Below are positions 1 through 7,302 of a DNA stretch of 25,107 bases, one piece after another. A program made the position numbers and the translations under genes. The notes below the pieces were generated by a model. The model ran no database searches and was not told the origin of the DNA. It saw nothing but the letters and a program-made list of their open reading frames with translations. Each line of letters begins with the position of its first letter. Within the stretch, counting starts at the first letter, position 1. Where the stretch lies: IMG/VR virus record IMGVR_UViG_3300025127_000254, positions 1 to 25,107 of that record; one strand, given 5' to 3'. This DNA is from a virus.

Positions 1-96
1 TTTGCTGACGATGTAGGTAAAAAGGTAGGCACCTTTGCTGATGATATAGGTAAAAAAATTGGTACCTTCGCCGACGATGCAGTAGCTGGGTTAAAG
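1..96 (+). repeat. Tandem 33-nt (11-residue) repeat in tape-measure-like gene
   Basis: Two full copies at 1-33 and 34-66 encode FADDVGKKVGT and FADDIGKKIGT. A third, degenerate copy begins at 67 (FADDAVAGLKKIG) and echoes appear at 121 (FIDD) and 190 (FVDD). The array probably continues upstream of the window. An 11-residue period suits an extended helical coil. Confidence 0.75.
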
Positions 97-1221
97 AAAA
101 TTGGTCAAAAAGCTACTACCTTTATAGACGATGTAGCTGGTATAAATTTAAAACAATCAATGGACAATATAGGCGCTAAAGTCGGGGCATTTGTTGATGA
201 TACAGTTAAAGGTTTAAAAAACGTTGTAAGTAAAATAAATCCCTTTAGCGGTCAAGTTGATGAACTTGGTAAAGCTGCAGCTAAAGCTACTCAAGGTGCA
301 ACAGCTGGTGCCTCAGCGGCTGGTGGTGCTCCTAAAAAAGCTGGATTCTTTTCAAAAGTTGCATCCGGTGCAAAAAATCTAGCTGTAAAAGCTGGAGGCG
401 CAGTAAAAAACGTCGCCGGAAAAGCAATACAATTTACGAAAGACAAAATACTAAAACCAGTTGGTAGTGCTATTAAAAAAGTTAAGCCACTTAAATTATT
501 AAAAGGTTTAGCTAAGAGCCCACTTTTAGCTCCAGTATTAGAGAGTTTTTTCGCCGCTAAAGATATTAACGATACGATAGATCAATTTGGTGCCGGGGAA
601 ATAGATGAAAAAACATTAAATCAATTAGTAGGTAAACGTTTAATTGAAGCTGTTACAGGTGTTATAGGAGGAGCAGGCGGGGCTATAATTGGTGGCACGC
701 TTGGCTCAGTTATACCAGTGGCAGGTAACATAATAGGAGCTATTGCTGGTGGTGTATTAGGCGACGTAGGTGGTAGAGCTATAGGTGGTTTAATTGCTAA
801 AGCATTAGGGGATAAAACTGGTGAGATGGGCGAATGGGCACTAAGCTCACCTTTATTTAAAGTACCAGAACAACAAGGTGCGCCTGTTGATATTGAAGAT
901 GGTATTATAACAAAAGACGGTCAAGTCATAAGGCCCGATAAGGACGATACATTATATGCGATGAAAGACGGAGGGCCACTTTTAGATATGTTGGCTAAAG
1001 GATCAGCGCAGCAAACATCTCAACTTAAAATTCTTACTAAGATGAACGAGACATTACTTAAAGAGCAAACAGAAATGCTTCAACAACACGCAGTACTGTT
1101 AGCTGAAATAGCTGAAAAAACAGGTGTTGGTGGTAATAATATTATTAATAATAATAGTAGTGTAACTAATTTAGGAAGCGGAAGGGGGCTACAGCTACTA
1201 CGAGATAGTTATGCTGTATAA
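1..1221 (+). CDS. Tape-measure-like tail protein, C-terminal part (5' end outside window)
   Basis: The frame is open from base 1, so the ATG at 160 is internal and this is the last 406 residues of a longer protein. It opens with 11-residue repeats (see repeat entry), then an Ala/Gly/Lys-rich stretch. A long glycine-zipper-like hydrophobic segment at about 658-807 reads as a membrane-inserting hairpin. A short helical region follows near 1030-1120, and the C terminus is Asn/Ser-rich. The position just before a gp48/gp54-like tube protein matches the T4 order 29-48-54, so a gp29-type tape measure is the best guess. The Gly-rich segment would fit a protein that enters the host membrane during ejection. 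No enzymatic motif is visible. Another large tail-lumen or ejected protein is possible. Confidence 0.5.
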   Translation, partial: FADDVGKKVGTFADDIGKKIGTFADDAVAGLKKIGQKATTFIDDVAGINLKQSMDNIGAKVGAFVDDTVKGLKNVVSKINPFSGQVDELGKAAAKATQGATAGASAAGGAPKKAGFFSKVASGAKNLAVKAGGAVKNVAGKAIQFTKDKILKPVGSAIKKVKPLKLLKGLAKSPLLAPVLESFFAAKDINDTIDQFGAGEIDEKTLNQLVGKRLIEAVTGVIGGAGGAIIGGTLGSVIPVAGNIIGAIAGGVLGDVGGRAIGGLIAKALGDKTGEMGEWALSSPLFKVPEQQGAPVDIEDGIITKDGQVIRPDKDDTLYAMKDGGPLLDMLAKGSAQQTSQLKILTKMNETLLKEQTEMLQQHAVLLAEIAEKTGVGGNNIINNNSSVTNLGSGRGLQLLRDSYAV

Positions 1222-1224
1222 ATA
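1217..1224 (+). promoter_or_regulatory. Late promoter box TATAAATA
   Basis: Exact T4-type late promoter core, 5 nt (TTAAT) before the ATG at 1230. No Shine-Dalgarno sequence lies between. It overlaps the stop codon of the preceding gene. Confidence 0.8.
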
Positions 1225-1229
1225 TTAAT

Positions 1230-2444
1230 ATGAATCTTTGGACTTTAAAATTTGCCGGAACAGAAGCTCTACCTTTATTACAAAGAGGTTCAGGAGCTGG
1301 TGATGCAGGTGGGAATTTATCTAATTTAATGACCATGGGCGTGTACGGTAATACCGGTGCAGAAGGTATAAAAGATCCAATAGATGTAGCTAGCGATTTT
1401 CCATGGACTAACAGCCCTAAGACGTCAAAGTATGATATTCCTAAAATACAATTAATAGAATCAAGAATAGTTTTAAATTCTACTGTTACTAATATGGTAT
1501 ATTCTGCTTTGGCATCGGCAGACTCTATTAAGTCAGCTGGTGTTACAGTTGCTGATGCAGTTACTGATCTAGGAAGTTTCTTTAATAAATTTAATGCCCC
1601 TAAACCACCTCCCGCGACTCAAACTGATGATGCTAATACCGCTAACCAGAACCAAGAAGATGGTGAAGAAAGCTCTCTTAAGTCTAAAATTACCGATCTT
1701 TATAATAGTGCATTAGAAGCTGGTAATTTTAAAGTATTTGCTAACCCGGCTTTAAAACCATATCAAGGGTTATACGCAACTGAGCTAACCGGATTCAACT
1801 ATTACTTTCCATATTTAGAAGACCAGTACGCTCAAATAACTACTAATTTTGGAGAAGGTGATTCTAATGTAATAACTCCAATAGCTGATTTAGTTAAAGG
1901 CGTTTCTCAAGGGTTAGCTGGTATGGCTAATGTTTTAAGGCCTGGCACCTATATAGAAAAAGCTAAACAATTCACTATGGGCGATGTAGGTAGACAATTA
2001 AATTTTAAAATACCTCTACTTAATACTAGGAGAGCAGAAGATATTTCTAGAAATTGGCAATTAATTTTTGGATTAATTTATCAGAACAGACCGGGTAGAG
2101 TTAGTAAAAGTATAATAGACCAGCCTGTAATATATGAAGTTAATTTGCCAGGCGTTGCGTATATGCCTTACGCGTATATATCAAACTTACAAGTAAGATT
2201 TTTAGGTGCAAGAAGAACTATGAAGTTTCAAGTACCAGTATTGGATGAAAATGATTCTAATGTCGGTTTAATTGAAACAACTGTACCGGATGCATATGAA
2301 CTAGATATAACTGTTACAGGTATGAATGAAGAAACAAGAAACTTCTTATATGCTAATGTAACTAAGTCTAAATTACAGGTAAATAAAGCAGTAAATGCAC
2401 CGGAAATACCTACTCCCGCTACTCAGCCACGGTTGTTTTCGTAA
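1230..2444 (+). CDS. Baseplate tail-tube-like protein (gp48/gp54 type)
   Basis: 404 residues, no cysteine. The C-terminal half (about residues 240-375) holds alternating hydrophobic strands with the sequences LPGVAYMPYAYISNLQVRFL and TTVPDAYELDITVTGM. This resembles the tube-like fold of T4 gp48 and gp54, which start the tail tube on the baseplate. An insert at residues 122-150 is rich in Pro, Thr, Asn and Glu and is probably a flexible loop. It lies between the tape-measure-like gene and gp53, consistent with a tail operon. T4 gp48 is 364 and gp54 is 320 residues. I cannot say which of the two it replaces; only one such gene is seen here. The start is fixed by the late box 5 nt upstream. Confidence 0.55.
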   Translation: MNLWTLKFAGTEALPLLQRGSGAGDAGGNLSNLMTMGVYGNTGAEGIKDPIDVASDFPWTNSPKTSKYDIPKIQLIESRIVLNSTVTNMVYSALASADSIKSAGVTVADAVTDLGSFFNKFNAPKPPPATQTDDANTANQNQEDGEESSLKSKITDLYNSALEAGNFKVFANPALKPYQGLYATELTGFNYYFPYLEDQYAQITTNFGEGDSNVITPIADLVKGVSQGLAGMANVLRPGTYIEKAKQFTMGDVGRQLNFKIPLLNTRRAEDISRNWQLIFGLIYQNRPGRVSKSIIDQPVIYEVNLPGVAYMPYAYISNLQVRFLGARRTMKFQVPVLDENDSNVGLIETTVPDAYELDITVTGMNEETRNFLYANVTKSKLQVNKAVNAPEIPTPATQPRLFS

Positions 2445-2475
2445 ATTAATAAATATTTGCTCTTACAGGTTTTAA

Positions 2476-2483
2476 GATAAATA
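2476..2483 (+). promoter_or_regulatory. Late promoter box GATAAATA
   Basis: One mismatch to TATAAATA, followed by the same TTAAT spacer and ATG as at 1217-1232. A second possible box, AATAAATA, lies at 2448-2455 and would give a leader of about 28 nt. Confidence 0.7.
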
Positions 2484-2488
2484 TTAAT

Positions 2489-2854
2489 ATGGAAACAGGC
2501 GAATATCAGAACGATATTGAAATCTTAAAAGATCTTGAAAAGTATAGATATGAAAATATTTTCAAGCTATATAAAACTGGCGAGAAAAATTTTTATTTTT
2601 ATAATATACTTAAAAAGATAAAATTACCTGATACGACAAACGAAAGATTATTTGAAACAGTTAAATTTACTGATCAAATGCCTCTAACCACATTAAGTTT
2701 TAGAATTTACGGTACTACTTATCTTTGGTGGACAATAGCTTTAGTTAATAATATTACTAACCCTGCAGAAATAGAATCAGGGAAAGAAATAAAATATATA
2801 AAAAAAACATTCTTAAAACCTGTCTTAGATAGTATACAACAGCAGCTTCAGTAA
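2489..2854 (+). CDS. gp53: Baseplate wedge protein gp53-like
   Basis: 121 residues, shorter than T4 gp53 (196). The diagnostic block is at residues about 65-100: LSFRIYGTTYLWWTIALVNN, then NPAEIESGKEIKYI. It matches the 'YG-x-LWW-x-I-x-x-x-N-x-I-x-(N/D)P' pattern of the LysM-like gp53 wedge family. gp53 joins neighbouring wedges around the hub, which fits the gene for a gp27-like hub protein directly downstream. The stop overlaps that next gene as TAATG, suggesting translational coupling. The start is supported by the late box 5 nt upstream. Confidence 0.75.
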   Translation: METGEYQNDIEILKDLEKYRYENIFKLYKTGEKNFYFYNILKKIKLPDTTNERLFETVKFTDQMPLTTLSFRIYGTTYLWWTIALVNNITNPAEIESGKEIKYIKKTFLKPVLDSIQQQLQ

Positions 2855-4419
2855 TGAGATACGATTTTGATACAGTATATGAAGATCAGTTTAGTTATAT
2901 TATTGATAATCAAAAATATATCTTTAAGGCTACTTTGTTTAATCCAGATGGTGATAACTTAACTTTAACTAAATCTCAAGTTAAAGAACTAAAATTATAT
3001 GATAATATTTTTCAACCCTGGATAAAGGGAGAAATTATTATAGACAATACTGAACAAGCATTAGAAAGATTTAGAACAAACCCAGTAGATAAAGAACTTA
3101 AACCAGGTTCAAAAGAAATTCAAGGCTATACTACCAGAGGAGATGGTAGGGACTTTATAAGAATTGAAATTATTCCATTGAATACCACTGACCAGGGATA
3201 TGATGAAAATTCAGATGAGTTTAATAAATTGTTTGGACTAAGATACTTTTTTAGTATTTCTGATGAGGAAACTGTGGATTTAAATAATACTGAATGTAGA
3301 AGATATATAATAAATGATTATGATTTAGAAATATTACATGAAAGAAAAACATTTTTTTCGTCTTCTCAATTAGTTAATACTACTGAAAGTGTTACTGATT
3401 TAAATAATAAAGATAGAGAATCTTATACGGGCGACTGCCTTAAAAAGATCTTAGCATTAGGTTTAAATGGTGACGACGTAGTAAAATTAGAAGAAAATCC
3501 AGATACGGGAGAGTATGTGTCACCTAAATTTGAAAGCGGTTCAAGTCGTATATTTTATTCTTCACCAGCAAACGCAAGTGCTTATTATGATTTAATGTAT
3601 ATATTAAAGAGACATGTTGGTGGTAGTGATAAACAAGATTTTTCATTTCTTAAAAAGCAAAATTTTTCTGGAGAATATACCCTTCAAAGTGCAGCGACTT
3701 TATTTTCAAAAGCATTTGTTCAAAGTAGAAATACAGGCGGGGAGTTATTCGTTGAAAACTTTACTATAACAGGTTCATCAAAAGAAGATACCAATATTAT
3801 TGAAACAGAAAAAAAATCGCCTGATGCATCTTTAGAGTTTGGAGAAAAAAGTGAAATTTTAAATTATAAATTTTTTAACACCCCTGGAAGACTTTATAAA
3901 GAAAAAATAAAAACGGAAGCTGTTCATTCTTATGATTTTAAAAATAAAAAATTTAATGTTGATATTTTTGATAGTAATGCAATTGCAGCAAAAACAAAAT
4001 TTTCGGAGCTTTACGTTACCCCGCTTAAAGGTAAAAATGGCAAGCCAGCACCCAACCTACCACTAACCGAAATGCAAAAACAGAATCTTACTTTTAATAA
4101 TATTTTTTCTGAATACGGAGATAACTCTGATATTCGTAAATCTTATGGGATAAATAAGCTTTTAAGAAATGCCCTAGTAACTAATATGGGGGTTGAAATA
4201 ATAGTAAAAGGTCAGACTTTGAGACGGTCTGGAACGTTTTTTAGCTTAGATAGAGCCGGGGATTATATAGACAATACATTTGATAATAAATTATTAGGTA
4301 TTTATTTTATAGCTGAAGTACAGCATGAGTTTGTTAATGATACAGAATACTATAATAAGATTATTGGTATTAAAACTTATCATTATGAAGACCCTAAATT
4401 TAGAGAGGACATGATATAA
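2854..4419 (+). CDS. Probable baseplate hub protein, gp27-like
   Basis: 521 residues. The N-terminal region has the phrase LKLYDNIFQPWIKGEIIIDN (residues about 46-65). This is the typical opening of hub proteins whose barrels sit around the central spike. The C terminus (GIYFIAEVQHEFVNDTEYYN and following) resembles the closing 'F-x-V-x-E-V-x-H-E' strand of T4 gp27. T4 gp27 is 391 residues, so this version carries about 130 extra residues, probably loops in the middle. It is translated through a TAATG overlap with gp53 and hands over to the next gene by another TAATG. The family assignment rests on short motifs and gene order only. Confidence 0.55.
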   Translation: MRYDFDTVYEDQFSYIIDNQKYIFKATLFNPDGDNLTLTKSQVKELKLYDNIFQPWIKGEIIIDNTEQALERFRTNPVDKELKPGSKEIQGYTTRGDGRDFIRIEIIPLNTTDQGYDENSDEFNKLFGLRYFFSISDEETVDLNNTECRRYIINDYDLEILHERKTFFSSSQLVNTTESVTDLNNKDRESYTGDCLKKILALGLNGDDVVKLEENPDTGEYVSPKFESGSSRIFYSSPANASAYYDLMYILKRHVGGSDKQDFSFLKKQNFSGEYTLQSAATLFSKAFVQSRNTGGELFVENFTITGSSKEDTNIIETEKKSPDASLEFGEKSEILNYKFFNTPGRLYKEKIKTEAVHSYDFKNKKFNVDIFDSNAIAAKTKFSELYVTPLKGKNGKPAPNLPLTEMQKQNLTFNNIFSEYGDNSDIRKSYGINKLLRNALVTNMGVEIIVKGQTLRRSGTFFSLDRAGDYIDNTFDNKLLGIYFIAEVQHEFVNDTEYYNKIIGIKTYHYEDPKFREDMI

Positions 4420-5252
4420 TGAGTAATAAAGTTACATTGCTACCAGACTATATTGATATAGTTCAGCAACCAAGCGTAGATTTTTATAAGAATAGTACGT
4501 CTCTTTTTGAAACATTTAAAGCCTATATAGGGGAGCTCAATACTTCAATAAATTTTGAAAAATCAAAAACTGAAACTAATATTGCCGAAAGTATGGCTGC
4601 TATTTTCAAGGCTTTAAATGATAATGATTTTAAGGTTGTAGTTGACGAGGTAGAATATAATTTTGACGAAGGGTTTAAATTATACTTTATTGAAAAATAT
4701 CAAACATTAATGGCATCTTTAAAAGATTTTATAAGCGAAACAATCGGTAAAGATAATGTATATTTTATAAACTATAGCGATGATATAGGAAATATAGCTA
4801 ATGAAACTAGCGTAGTAGATAATAGTACTTCTCCTTTTTTCGATACATACGATGATCTATTTAACTACCCTAATTCTTTGCCAGCTTCTTTATATAATAA
4901 AGTATCAAATAATGAGCTATCTACGTCTATTAAACTTTCTTTATTTACTGACGCATTAATGAAAACTAATCTAGGTGGTATTCAATCAACTTCAGATTCG
5001 AATGTTGCCAAGACAGCTCATGGTGATAATTTAGTAAATGATAACTTATATATTGACAGATTGTTTCTTTTAAAAGACCCAGTTAAATCAAAAATAAAGA
5101 CTGTATTAAATAATATGGCTGATTTTGTACAGTTTTTTAAAGGGGTTAATTATAAAGATAAAGATTCGGAAAGAAATGCTTTAGATTTAATATATTCAGC
5201 TACTATAGAAAATGTTGAAGTTGAAATAGATTTACTAAAAAATAAAGTTTAA
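4419..5252 (+). CDS. Hypothetical baseplate-region protein
   Basis: 277 residues, not recognised. It is acidic and Asn/Asp/Ser-rich, no cysteine was noticed, and there is no signal peptide or membrane segment. Helical stretches near residues 60-110 and 215-240 (DPVKSKIKTVLNNMADFVQF) flank a Ser/Asn-rich centre. It follows the hub gene with a TAATG overlap. A purine-rich AGAGGA lies 10 nt before the ATG, one of the few plausible Shine-Dalgarno sites in the window. The operon context suggests a tail or baseplate part, or an assembly factor. Its stop interlocks with the stop of the opposing gene (shared TTAA at 5249-5252). Confidence 0.75.
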   Translation: MSNKVTLLPDYIDIVQQPSVDFYKNSTSLFETFKAYIGELNTSINFEKSKTETNIAESMAAIFKALNDNDFKVVVDEVEYNFDEGFKLYFIEKYQTLMASLKDFISETIGKDNVYFINYSDDIGNIANETSVVDNSTSPFFDTYDDLFNYPNSLPASLYNKVSNNELSTSIKLSLFTDALMKTNLGGIQSTSDSNVAKTAHGDNLVNDNLYIDRLFLLKDPVKSKIKTVLNNMADFVQFFKGVNYKDKDSERNALDLIYSATIENVEVEIDLLKNKV

Positions 5253-5710
5253 TTTTCTTCTACTTCTATAATGTCGGCTTTTTTTATTAATTTAGCCATT
5301 AATTCTTCTCTGTTAAGTAGTAGTTTATGGTCCTGGTCATTTTGCTGTAAAGCTTTTTTACTCTCTATATCCATCTGTTTAATACCAACGGAAGTAACAT
5401 TTCTTTGATCAGCTACGTGCAATTTGCTAAGATTTTCTAAAGCTGCAGCAGATGCACCTACTAGTTTAGCTAATGCCTCAACATCTCTACTATCTGGAGC
5501 TGCAGCTACAAATTTTCCTATATCTTCAATATATTCTAAACTATCTTTTACTAATTTACCAGAGTTGTTTAATAAAAATTGCTCAAGTTTTTCTTTATCT
5601 AACTCAAATTCTGGCTCTTTTTTCGAAATAGATGTATCTTTAATTGCACCAGATGTTTTTAGATCATTTATTAAATCATCTACATCCGTTGTATTATCTG
5701 CATCGCTCAT
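5249..5710 (-). CDS. Probable small terminase subunit, gp16-like
   Basis: 153 residues from the preferred ATG at 5710. An upstream in-frame ATG at 5743 adds 11 residues but would bury the promoter-like box 5716-5723. The core, about residues 40-115, is two long helices separated by a Pro-Asp-Ser-Arg turn (AAAPDSRDVEALAKLVGASA, then a Leu-rich helix ending LSKLHV). That layout is typical of T4-family gp16: 'x-x-PR-x-x-E-x-x-x-x-L-x-x-x-x-x-x-x-x-x-L-x-x-LH'. gp16 forms the ring that recognises DNA and regulates the gp17 packaging motor. T4 gp16 is 164 residues. It lies alone on the minus strand among tail genes; the large subunit is not in the window. A scaffold or another helical protein remains possible. 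Confidence 0.55.
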   Translation of the reverse strand: MSDADNTTDVDDLINDLKTSGAIKDTSISKKEPEFELDKEKLEQFLLNNSGKLVKDSLEYIEDIGKFVAAAPDSRDVEALAKLVGASAAALENLSKLHVADQRNVTSVGIKQMDIESKKALQQNDQDHKLLLNREELMAKLIKKADIIEVEEN

Positions 5711-5715
5711 AAAAA

Positions 5716-5723
5716 TATTTAAT
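5716..5723 (-). promoter_or_regulatory. Late-type box ATTAAATA
   Basis: On the minus strand, ATTAAATA followed by TTTTT and the ATG at 5710: again a 5-nt spacer. It deviates from TATAAATA at two positions, but an identical box precedes the gene at 13933. Confidence 0.5.
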
Positions 5724-5731
5724 AGAATCCC

Positions 5732-5759
5732 TTGATTAAACAAGTTAGTATAGTATAAT
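5732..5759 (+). promoter_or_regulatory. Sigma70-type promoter for the dUTPase island
   Basis: A -35-like TTGATT (5732-5737) and a perfect -10 TATAAT (5754-5759) are separated by 16 nt. This differs from the late boxes and suggests early or middle transcription by host holoenzyme. The -10 ends 6 nt before the ATG at 5766, so this transcript too may start at the start codon. AGGTG at 5760-5764 is too close to the ATG to be a good ribosome site. Confidence 0.65.
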
Positions 5760-5765
5760 AGGTGT

Positions 5766-6230
5766 ATGAGTAAAGTAAGTATAAAATTTGTTAAGACGCA
5801 TGATGATGCTAAACTTCCTACGAAAGCTCATATGGGCGATAATTGTTTTGATTTGTATGCAGTTGAGGATACTGTGATACCTCGATGTAAATATGGCCCT
5901 ATTGATGAAGTATGGGTTGGTAGCAATGTCGTACCAGTTGGCATTACTGTAGGTTATATTTCTGAAGGTTATGGTTTTGTTCTTAGACCTAAATCAGGAT
6001 TAGGATTTAAAGCTGGGCTACAGCCTCATCTTGGTGAGATAGATAATGGTTACCGTGGTGATTGCGGCGTTAAAATGTATAACTTTTCTAATAAGGATTA
6101 TACTTTCAATAAAGGTGATAAAGTAGCTCAAATTAAGATAGAAAAAATTTATGATACTGTAGTTGAATGGACTAATGAAATTGAAGAAGCTCAAAGAGGA
6201 GATGCAGGTTTTGGATCATCCGGTAAGTAG
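5766..6230 (+). CDS. dut: Deoxyuridine 5'-triphosphate nucleotidohydrolase (dUTPase)
   Basis: 154 residues, normal for a trimeric dUTPase, which hydrolyses dUTP to dUMP and pyrophosphate. It keeps uracil out of DNA and feeds dTMP synthesis. All five family motifs are present. Motif 1 is around residues 23-31 (MGDNCFDLY). Motif 2 is RPKSGLG at 74-80. Motif 3 is GEIDNGYRGD at 90-99, with the catalytic Asp93 and the uracil-stacking Tyr96. Motif 4 is GDKVAQ at 117-122. Motif 5 is RGDAGFGSSG at 144-153. A short insertion after motif 1 (residues 41-52) is unusual but outside the active site. It heads a plus-strand replication island with the clamp loader and has its own sigma70-like promoter. Confidence 0.97.
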   Translation: MSKVSIKFVKTHDDAKLPTKAHMGDNCFDLYAVEDTVIPRCKYGPIDEVWVGSNVVPVGITVGYISEGYGFVLRPKSGLGFKAGLQPHLGEIDNGYRGDCGVKMYNFSNKDYTFNKGDKVAQIKIEKIYDTVVEWTNEIEEAQRGDAGFGSSGK

Positions 6231-6239
6231 GAACATTAA

Positions 6240-6245
6240 TATAAT
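6240..6245 (+). promoter_or_regulatory. Possible -10 box TATAAT before the 36-residue ORF
   Basis: TATAAT sits 5 nt before the ATG at 6251, the same geometry as other starts in the window. I see no good -35, so it may be weak or fortuitous in this AT-rich DNA. Confidence 0.3.
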
Positions 6246-6250
6246 AAGAT

Positions 6251-6361
6251 ATGGGTAAAGTTACAAGACAACGAATAACCGAAAAAAAAGTTGGTAGTGC
6301 TAAGATACGTAAAACTGTAACTGTTACAGTAACGAGGCCTTCTAAAAGAAAACGTAAATAA
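6251..6361 (+). CDS. Small basic 36-residue protein
   Basis: ATG at 6251, stop TAA at 6359-6361. The peptide begins MGKVTRQRITEKKVGSAKIR, continues with a Val/Thr strand (TVTVTVT) and ends in a basic tail (RPSKRKRK). More than a third of the residues are Lys or Arg, so it very likely binds nucleic acid or an acidic partner. Its stop overlaps the clamp-loader ATG (TAATG), so the two are probably co-translated. It fills the gap between dUTPase and clamp loader exactly, which argues that it is a real gene. No family recognised. Confidence 0.6.
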   Translation: MGKVTRQRITEKKVGSAKIRKTVTVTVTRPSKRKRK

Positions 6362-7275
6362 TGTTTAATAATCTCTGGGTTGAAAAATATCGTCCGAAAA
6401 CTCTTAGTGACTTAGTATTATCTGATACTAATAAAAAGTACTTTGAATCTATAACTGACGAGATACCTAACTTATTATTTGTTGGTACTCCTGGTCTAGG
6501 AAAGACCACCCTTGCAAGGATTCTTATTGAAGATGTATTAAAATGTCAGTATCTATATATAAATGCTTCTGATGAAAATGGCATCGATACTATACGCTCT
6601 AAGGTAGTAGGCTTTAGTCAGACTAAGTCTCTCGATGGGTCTATTAAAGTAGTAATACTTGATGAGGCTGACGGTATAACCATCGACGGTCAAAGAGCTC
6701 TACGTAATACTATGGAGGAATATTCGAGTCAGACTCGCTTTATTCTTACCGCTAATTATAAGCATAAGATTATACCTGCTATACAAAGTCGTACTCAATC
6801 TTTTGATTTAAATCCCCCTTTTGAAGATGTAGTAACGCGTATAGTTGAGATAGTTAAAAGCGAAGGTGTAAAGATTGACGATAGTCAAAAGGGTAACTTC
6901 GTTAATACTATTAAGCAAAACTACCCTGATATACGCAAGATCATTAATGCTGTGCAGAAGGCTTGCGTTAAGGGTAAATTTACAATTGATATAGCTCTAG
7001 ATAGTAAAGAAATTGTTGATAGAGTTCATAAAGAAATACAGAGTAGTAATGTTATTGGGTTACGTAAATACCTAATTGAAAACGAAAACGAGTTTCAAGG
7101 TGACTATCATAACTTAATGAAGCAATACTTAAACTTCGTATATGAAAGTAGTATCGCAGATGATAAAAAGCGAGAGTATATCCTTGTATTGAGTGATTAT
7201 ATGTATAAGGATGTATTTGTGTTAGATAAAGAGATTAACGCGTTTGCGTGTTGGGCGAGTCTTTCTAAAGTTTGA
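6361..7275 (+). CDS. gp44: Sliding clamp loader large subunit, gp44-like AAA+ ATPase
   Basis: 304 residues (T4 gp44 is 319). It is an ATPase that, with gp62, loads the gp45 sliding clamp for replication; in T4-type phages the loaded clamp also activates late promoters. Visible motifs are the N-terminal WVEKYRPKTLSDLV signature of clamp loaders, Walker A GTPGLGKT (residues 42-49), Walker B VVILDEAD (97-104), sensor 1 in LTAN (129-132), and the SR of the arginine-finger motif at 143-144. The usual Cys after SR is Thr here (SRT). The collar domain follows. Start by TAATG coupling to the small basic ORF. The small subunit (gp62) does not follow, unlike the T4 order 45-44-62. Confidence 0.97.
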   Translation: MFNNLWVEKYRPKTLSDLVLSDTNKKYFESITDEIPNLLFVGTPGLGKTTLARILIEDVLKCQYLYINASDENGIDTIRSKVVGFSQTKSLDGSIKVVILDEADGITIDGQRALRNTMEEYSSQTRFILTANYKHKIIPAIQSRTQSFDLNPPFEDVVTRIVEIVKSEGVKIDDSQKGNFVNTIKQNYPDIRKIINAVQKACVKGKFTIDIALDSKEIVDRVHKEIQSSNVIGLRKYLIENENEFQGDYHNLMKQYLNFVYESSIADDKKREYILVLSDYMYKDVFVLDKEINAFACWASLSKV

Positions 7276-7278
7276 TTA

Positions 7279-7286
7279 AATAAATA
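7279..7286 (+). promoter_or_regulatory. Late-type box AATAAATA, unusually close to the ATG
   Basis: Only 1 nt separates this box from the ATG at 7288, unlike the 5-8 nt elsewhere. With T4 geometry the transcript would start inside the ORF, so the box may have another role or be part of a copied leader block. Confidence 0.35.
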
Positions 7287-7302
7287 CATGAAAGATAATG
7301 AT
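7280..7302 (+). repeat. Leader repeat, copy 1 (box + ATG + first codons)
   Basis: 23 nt: ATAAAT, two variable bases, then ATGAAAGATAATGAT. It matches the minus-strand block 8537-8559 at 21 of 23 positions; only the two bases before the ATG differ. Both blocks encode MKDND. Confidence 0.8.

Noticed and set aside
160-162. ATG at 160 as the start of the first gene
   Set aside because: The frame is open to base 1 and the repeats upstream are in the same frame, so this is an internal Met.
5424-5735. Plus-strand 103-residue ORF
   Set aside because: Antisense shadow of the gp16-like gene, Ser-rich with no promoter or ribosome site.
5711-5743. Upstream start (5743) for the gp16-like gene
   Set aside because: The late-type box 5716-5723 is exactly 5 nt before the ATG at 5710, matching other genes, and the extra residues are hydrophobic and unlike the family.
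5760-5764. AGGTG as the ribosome site of dUTPase
   Set aside because: It lies only 1 nt from the ATG and partly inside the predicted untranscribed region after the -10.
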